Assembly (NCBI GenBank): GCA_003116975.1
Contig: BGKB01000021.1
Span: 434,001 to 498,000, forward strand
DNA from: Aurantiochytrium sp. KH105
Lineage: Eukaryota; Sar; Bigyra; Thraustochytrida; Thraustochytriidae
DNA: 64,000 nt
Reading direction: 5' to 3'
Positions 60,652 to 64,000 of this stretch are shown piece after piece. A program made the position numbers and the translations under genes. The stretch's first letter is position 1; each line of letters opens with the position of its first letter. Below the pieces are notes generated by a model. That model worked only from the letters and a program-made list of their open reading frames with translations, ran no database searches and had not been told where the DNA came from.

Positions 60652-62658
60652 TTAGCCTGTGATCCAATTCGAGTACTTGAGCGCCGGAATGGAGCCAAAC
60701 TTTTTCATTTCGTCTTGGATTCGACGCGCCTCGGCTTCGGCGGCCGGACCACCATTGAACTTGAGTGCCATATCATGCTTGTTGAGCGACTCAAGCTTGC
60801 GAAGCATTCGAATGGCCGTATTGTAAGCCTCGTAGATGCTTTCCATGACCCATTTGAGAGAATGAACCTTGAAGTGCACTTGGACCTGGTCCACGACTTG
60901 CACAGTCCGCGACGGGTCCGAGAAGCGAAAGACCTTGTTCGTGTAGTCGCACGTTTGCACCCAGGAGTCTGTGAGAACAGAGGTCTCCTTGCTGTTTCCC
61001 TGCGCAAAGTAACTGAGCTCATACGCAGTGACTATGAGGTCGTTGAGGTGCACGGAAAAGTCAATGAGGATCTCTTGCGGAGGACAGGGCTTGAACTCGC
61101 AACCGCCGCGCGTATCCGCTGGACGTAGAACCTGCGGAAAGGTCTTGGGACTGGGATTCGTCATCACGTTGCGTGCCTCCGTGAGGGCCACGACAAGGTC
61201 GTGCAGGCAATGCTGTGCATCGAGGGTCTGCTGCTCCGAGGGCATTTCCGAGGCGGGCGGCGGCGAGGCCCCTTCGATGTCGCCGCCCTCTCCGGTATGC
61301 AAGGTTTCCAAGAACCCCTCGAGCTTTTCCACTTGCATTCGAGCCTGGTTATAGACCTCGTAGACCTGGTCCAGCATCCAAGGGTGATGCGGCTGATGCA
61401 GCTGTGTGTGAAAGTGGTGATGCGATCCGCTGGCCACAAACCCAGGTCGGCGAGACACAATGGAGCGCGACGGCCGATGCAGCCGGAGGTCAATATCGGC
61501 GTGCCGAACATAGTATCCGTCCATCAGAAGCGAAACATCCATCCAGGTACTGGACGAAGTCGAGTACGAGACCGAAGGGGCTGCCGAAGACGTGGCGCCG
61601 CCGAGACCGACATGAAAACCCTTTCGTGTCAGATTGCGCAGACCATTGTTCATGGACATTGGGAACGCTCCAGCTTGGCCCTGCGCTTGCGCGAGACCGC
61701 TCGATTTCGTGTGTTTATGTGACATGTGGAGTCCGCCTTCTGGAGTGGCGAACCTCGAGGCAACTTGCGCCTGCTGCATTTGGACCTGCGTTGCGAGTTT
61801 TGTGTTGGTGGCCGTGACGGGCGGCTCGATGGCGCTCGCGGCGCCCACGGGTGTCTGCACAGTCATGCGTGAGGAGGCCCGGCTCGAAGGACGGTTCCGC
61901 AGGATTTGAAGGGGGCTCGGAAGGCGCGCCGCACGGGAGCTCGTTCCCGAGGCCCCTGACCCGGTGCTTCGTGCACTGCTCATGGTCGGCAGCCTGTCGT
62001 GCGCGGAGCGCGGCTCCGCGCCGTTTCCTGCAGCTGCCCCAGCGTTGACGCTGTTTCCAGGGCTCCCACCAAAGACGGCTGGGCCCGAGGCGGTCGAAGC
62101 GGCTGACGACTGCAGAAAATTTTCCTCCTTGCGCAACAACGATGTTCGGCGTCCATTGACGCCATTGCTTGTACCACTCTCGTTCGCATTGTTGTTGTTG
62201 TTGTTGTTGTTGTAGGCGGTGGTGCCACCAAGACTGCTCGTATGCAAAATGGGGGGCGTGGCAGTTCCGTTGCGGGCGCTATCTTGCGCGCCGCCGGTGG
62301 CTGGGTCAATTTCCATCATGATCTGCTGGAGCAGCTTGATGATCTTGTTGAGCGTGTACGGGAGCTCCTCGCGCACGAGTCTACTGCGCACGGCCCTGAA
62401 GGCCATTTTCTCCTTCTCGGTCAGCGCGGCCGCGAGGCGCGCCTCCTCGTCGCTGGCGTCCTCCCCTTCCTCGTCGTCGGGGAGGACCATGGACTCTGCC
62501 CTGCCGCCGCTGGCCTCGGGCCGCGGCATCGGGTGCTTGGGCGACACGAGCGCCGGCACATCGTCCTCGGACACGCCCCTCTCGCGCGCGCTGCGAGCCG
62601 CGCCCGCCGGCAGCGGCCCCGCGCCGGCCGCGGCGCTGGGGCCCAAGGTGGCGTCCAT
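60652..62658 (-). CDS. ROGDI: Rogdi/Rav2 homologue with a large low-complexity insertion
   Basis: This 668-residue protein aligns by eye with Rogdi (Rav2 in yeast), a RAVE/DMX-complex subunit that promotes V-ATPase assembly. The early helix is at 81-118 (MAFRAVRSRLVREELPYTL, then KIIKLLQQIM). After about 270 residues of Asn-, Ser-, Gly- and Gln-rich sequence, the fold resumes with WMDVSLLMDGYYVRHADIDL. The helices LDQVYEVYNQARMQVEKLEGF and CLHDLVVALTEARNVM-NPSP follow, then EILIDFSVHLNDLIVTAYEL and the closing VHSLKWVMESIYEAYNTAIRML. Human Rogdi is 287 residues, so the insertion is the main difference. A poly-Asn run is coded by a GTT/AAC repeat (about 62185-62213). The ATG at 62658 is preferred; the frame upstream is repeat-derived. 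Confidence 0.82.
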   Translation of the reverse strand: MDATLGPSAAAGAGPLPAGAARSARERGVSEDDVPALVSPKHPMPRPEASGGRAESMVLPDDEEGEDASDEEARLAAALTEKEKMAFRAVRSRLVREELPYTLNKIIKLLQQIMMEIDPATGGAQDSARNGTATPPILHTSSLGGTTAYNNNNNNNNANESGTSNGVNGRRTSLLRKEENFLQSSAASTASGPAVFGGSPGNSVNAGAAAGNGAEPRSAHDRLPTMSSARSTGSGASGTSSRAARLPSPLQILRNRPSSRASSRMTVQTPVGAASAIEPPVTATNTKLATQVQMQQAQVASRFATPEGGLHMSHKHTKSSGLAQAQGQAGAFPMSMNNGLRNLTRKGFHVGLGGATSSAAPSVSYSTSSSTWMDVSLLMDGYYVRHADIDLRLHRPSRSIVSRRPGFVASGSHHHFHTQLHQPHHPWMLDQVYEVYNQARMQVEKLEGFLETLHTGEGGDIEGASPPPASEMPSEQQTLDAQHCLHDLVVALTEARNVMTNPSPKTFPQVLRPADTRGGCEFKPCPPQEILIDFSVHLNDLIVTAYELSYFAQGNSKETSVLTDSWVQTCDYTNKVFRFSDPSRTVQVVDQVQVHFKVHSLKWVMESIYEAYNTAIRMLRKLESLNKHDMALKFNGGPAAEAEARRIQDEMKKFGSIPALKYSNWITG

Positions 62659-62738
62659 GATGATATGATGTCCCTCCTCCGCACCGCGCTGCGCCGCCCC
62701 GCCGGACGGACTGCCTGCGCGAGCTCCGCGCCGCGTGC

Positions 62739-62769
62739 GACCGACCGACCGACCGACCGACCGACCGAC
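62739..62769 (+). repeat. (GACC)n microsatellite
   Basis: About eight GACC units start 81 bp upstream of the Rogdi ATG. Confidence 0.93.
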
Positions 62770-62879
62770 CGCCCTGCGCGGCTCGAGCAGGGGCGCGGCG
62801 CGGCGACTCGCCGGCGGCCAGCGCGCGCGAGCCCGCTCCGCGGCGCCGCGAACTTCGCCTGGCTCGGGTCGCTCCCGGT

Positions 62880-62985
62880 TTGCTTTCTTGCTTTCTTCGC
62901 TTTGCTTTTCTTTGCTTTCCTTTGCTTTCCTTTGCTTTCCTTTGCTTTGCTTTGCTTTGCTTTGCTTTGCTTTGCTTTGCTTTCT
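62880..62985 (+). repeat. TTTGC/TTTCC pentanucleotide array
   Basis: Roughly twenty units of TTTGC with TTTCC variants lie 220-330 bp upstream of the Rogdi ATG. The array becomes purer toward the 3' side. Confidence 0.92.
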
Positions 62986-64000
62986 GCACTCGCGGCAAGT
63001 CGAGCCGCCCTCCTTCTCCTTTTCTCTCGTCTCGTAGACGATCCGCGACGTCGTGCATCCCGCGGACCTTGGCTTGGCCGCCTTGCAGCTCGTCTTCTGC
63101 TCTGGCCTGGCGGGAATACCTTCTTTCATCGACGAGACTTGACGCAGGAGAGATCGAAGAGCGCAAGCTCGACTTGGACGCGCCGGGTGCAAAAGACACG
63201 AGCTGGAGACGCATGTGGCAGCAACGAGCTACTGCACTGGCTGCAGCAATGGAGGTAGTAGATAGATGCGTCGGGGTGTATAATAACCAGGAGGAACCTC
63301 GCGATCGCGGATTTGCCGGGCCGGATTGCAGGTGTGGCAGTGTGGCTGTGGCTGGCTGTTGCAGAGCTGGAACATGATAGAGAAGGATCAGGAGAAGGCA
63401 AAAGGGTGGTCGCGAGCGAGACGGTTGAGCGAGGTGTTCTCTCGGTGGAGAAGAGAAAAAAGTGACGAGGGAGGCAGAATTCTCGTCATGAGCGGAGATC
63501 GTGTGCCTTATCTGTCCTGATAATGGCAATAGGTCACAATCAGAAGCAAATACGAATGGGACGGAGGAACCGGTGCTCACACCAAGCTCGTGACTTGCGC
63601 ACTGGCGGAATGTCCTGACATCGGCCAATCATCTTCTCTTTCAGAAAACCAGCCAAAACCAAGGAAGCACTTTCTGCTCCCATCAACGCAGAAGCTTTTA
63701 TCTCTGTAACTCATTCAAGATTCGCTTTTGAGTCCTCGCAGGTTCACGCTATACTGTTGAAATGGACGTCGATCATCATCAGCCACATGACATCATCATT
63801 CATTCATTCATTCATTGTGCCTTGCATTGCAGAGCGTTCCACTCTGCGCATTCCCGGCACCGACATGTTCCTGGGTGCCCCCCTAGCACGGCCCCAAGCA
63901 GACGTAACGGCGCGTCGACGGAACGTCTCGCGGAACGCGCCGCGGCCCAAATGCCTGTTACTCCTCACTTGGCCTCGTATAATCGCAGGTTAACCCGCGT

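Larger units (their letters stand above)
62659..64000. other. 5' flank of Rogdi and window end, repeat-rich
   Basis: No gene is supported. It contains a GACC tetranucleotide run (62739-62769), a TTTGC/TTTCC pentanucleotide array (62880-62985), a short ATTC run (about 63797-63817) and otherwise ordinary sequence to the end. Open frames across the arrays encode Lys/Ser/Gln or Phe/Leu/Cys repeats and are artefacts. Confidence 0.55.

Overview
This is nuclear DNA of a unicellular eukaryote. The genes are classic eukaryotic housekeeping families (MTR4, MAP65/PRC1, PIG-O, Vti1, RPB11, kynureninase, Rogdi, a myosin). Most are single long open frames. The few introns I can place are short (49-177 nt), GT-AG and almost all phase 2. 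Coding DNA is GC-rich, and the 5' flanks are packed with short tandem repeats. A stramenopile, perhaps a labyrinthulomycete/thraustochytrid, fits the sparse introns, the bubblegum-type acyl-CoA synthetases and the LRR-ROCO gene style known from brown algae. That taxonomic placement is inference only.

Layout. 0.6-25 kb: coiled-coil protein (+), a spliced Rsa3-like protein (+), MTR4 (-), a PhyH-family oxygenase (+), MAP65 (-), an unknown disordered protein (-), a PPC/DUF296 protein (+), PIG-O (+), a bestrophin (-), a myosin that stops after its motor (-), and a secreted protein of unknown function (-). 25-32.6 kb: gene-poor, with one possible tiny spliced gene and the broken remains of a TIR-like gene. 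32.6-40 kb: two tandem ACSBG acyl-CoA synthetases (+). 40-48 kb: an unknown coiled-coil protein (-), a small ORF (+) and a ten-exon LRR-ROC-COR-TIR gene (-). 48.8-62.7 kb: EME1-like nuclease subunit (+), RPB11 (-, 3 exons), Vti1 SNARE (+, 2 exons), an FCS-like zinc-finger protein (+), an APH/EcKinase-like kinase (-), kynureninase (+) and Rogdi (-). 62.7-64 kb: repeats and no gene.

The standout is the minus-strand gene at 42644-47499. Its 2.76 kb last exon encodes a ROC GTPase, COR and C-terminal TIR protein. It is preceded by eight small exons, seven of exactly 84 nt and one of 87 nt. Each encodes one leucine-rich repeat and all are joined by phase-2 introns. Exons and introns together form a tandem array of about 259 bp, and a three-module block of about 777 bp is itself duplicated. 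The spliced product is 1168 residues and stays in frame throughout. Its architecture (variable LRR sensor, GTPase switch, TIR effector with a conserved candidate catalytic Glu) is that of an intracellular immune-type receptor built for exon-level recombination. A second, decayed TIR-like locus lies about 14 kb away.

The genes do not form an operon or an obvious pathway cluster. Functional links are limited to the two ACSBG paralogues. There are several divergent promoter pairs (MTR4/PhyH, ROCO-TIR/EME1, RPB11/Vti1, kinase/KYNU).
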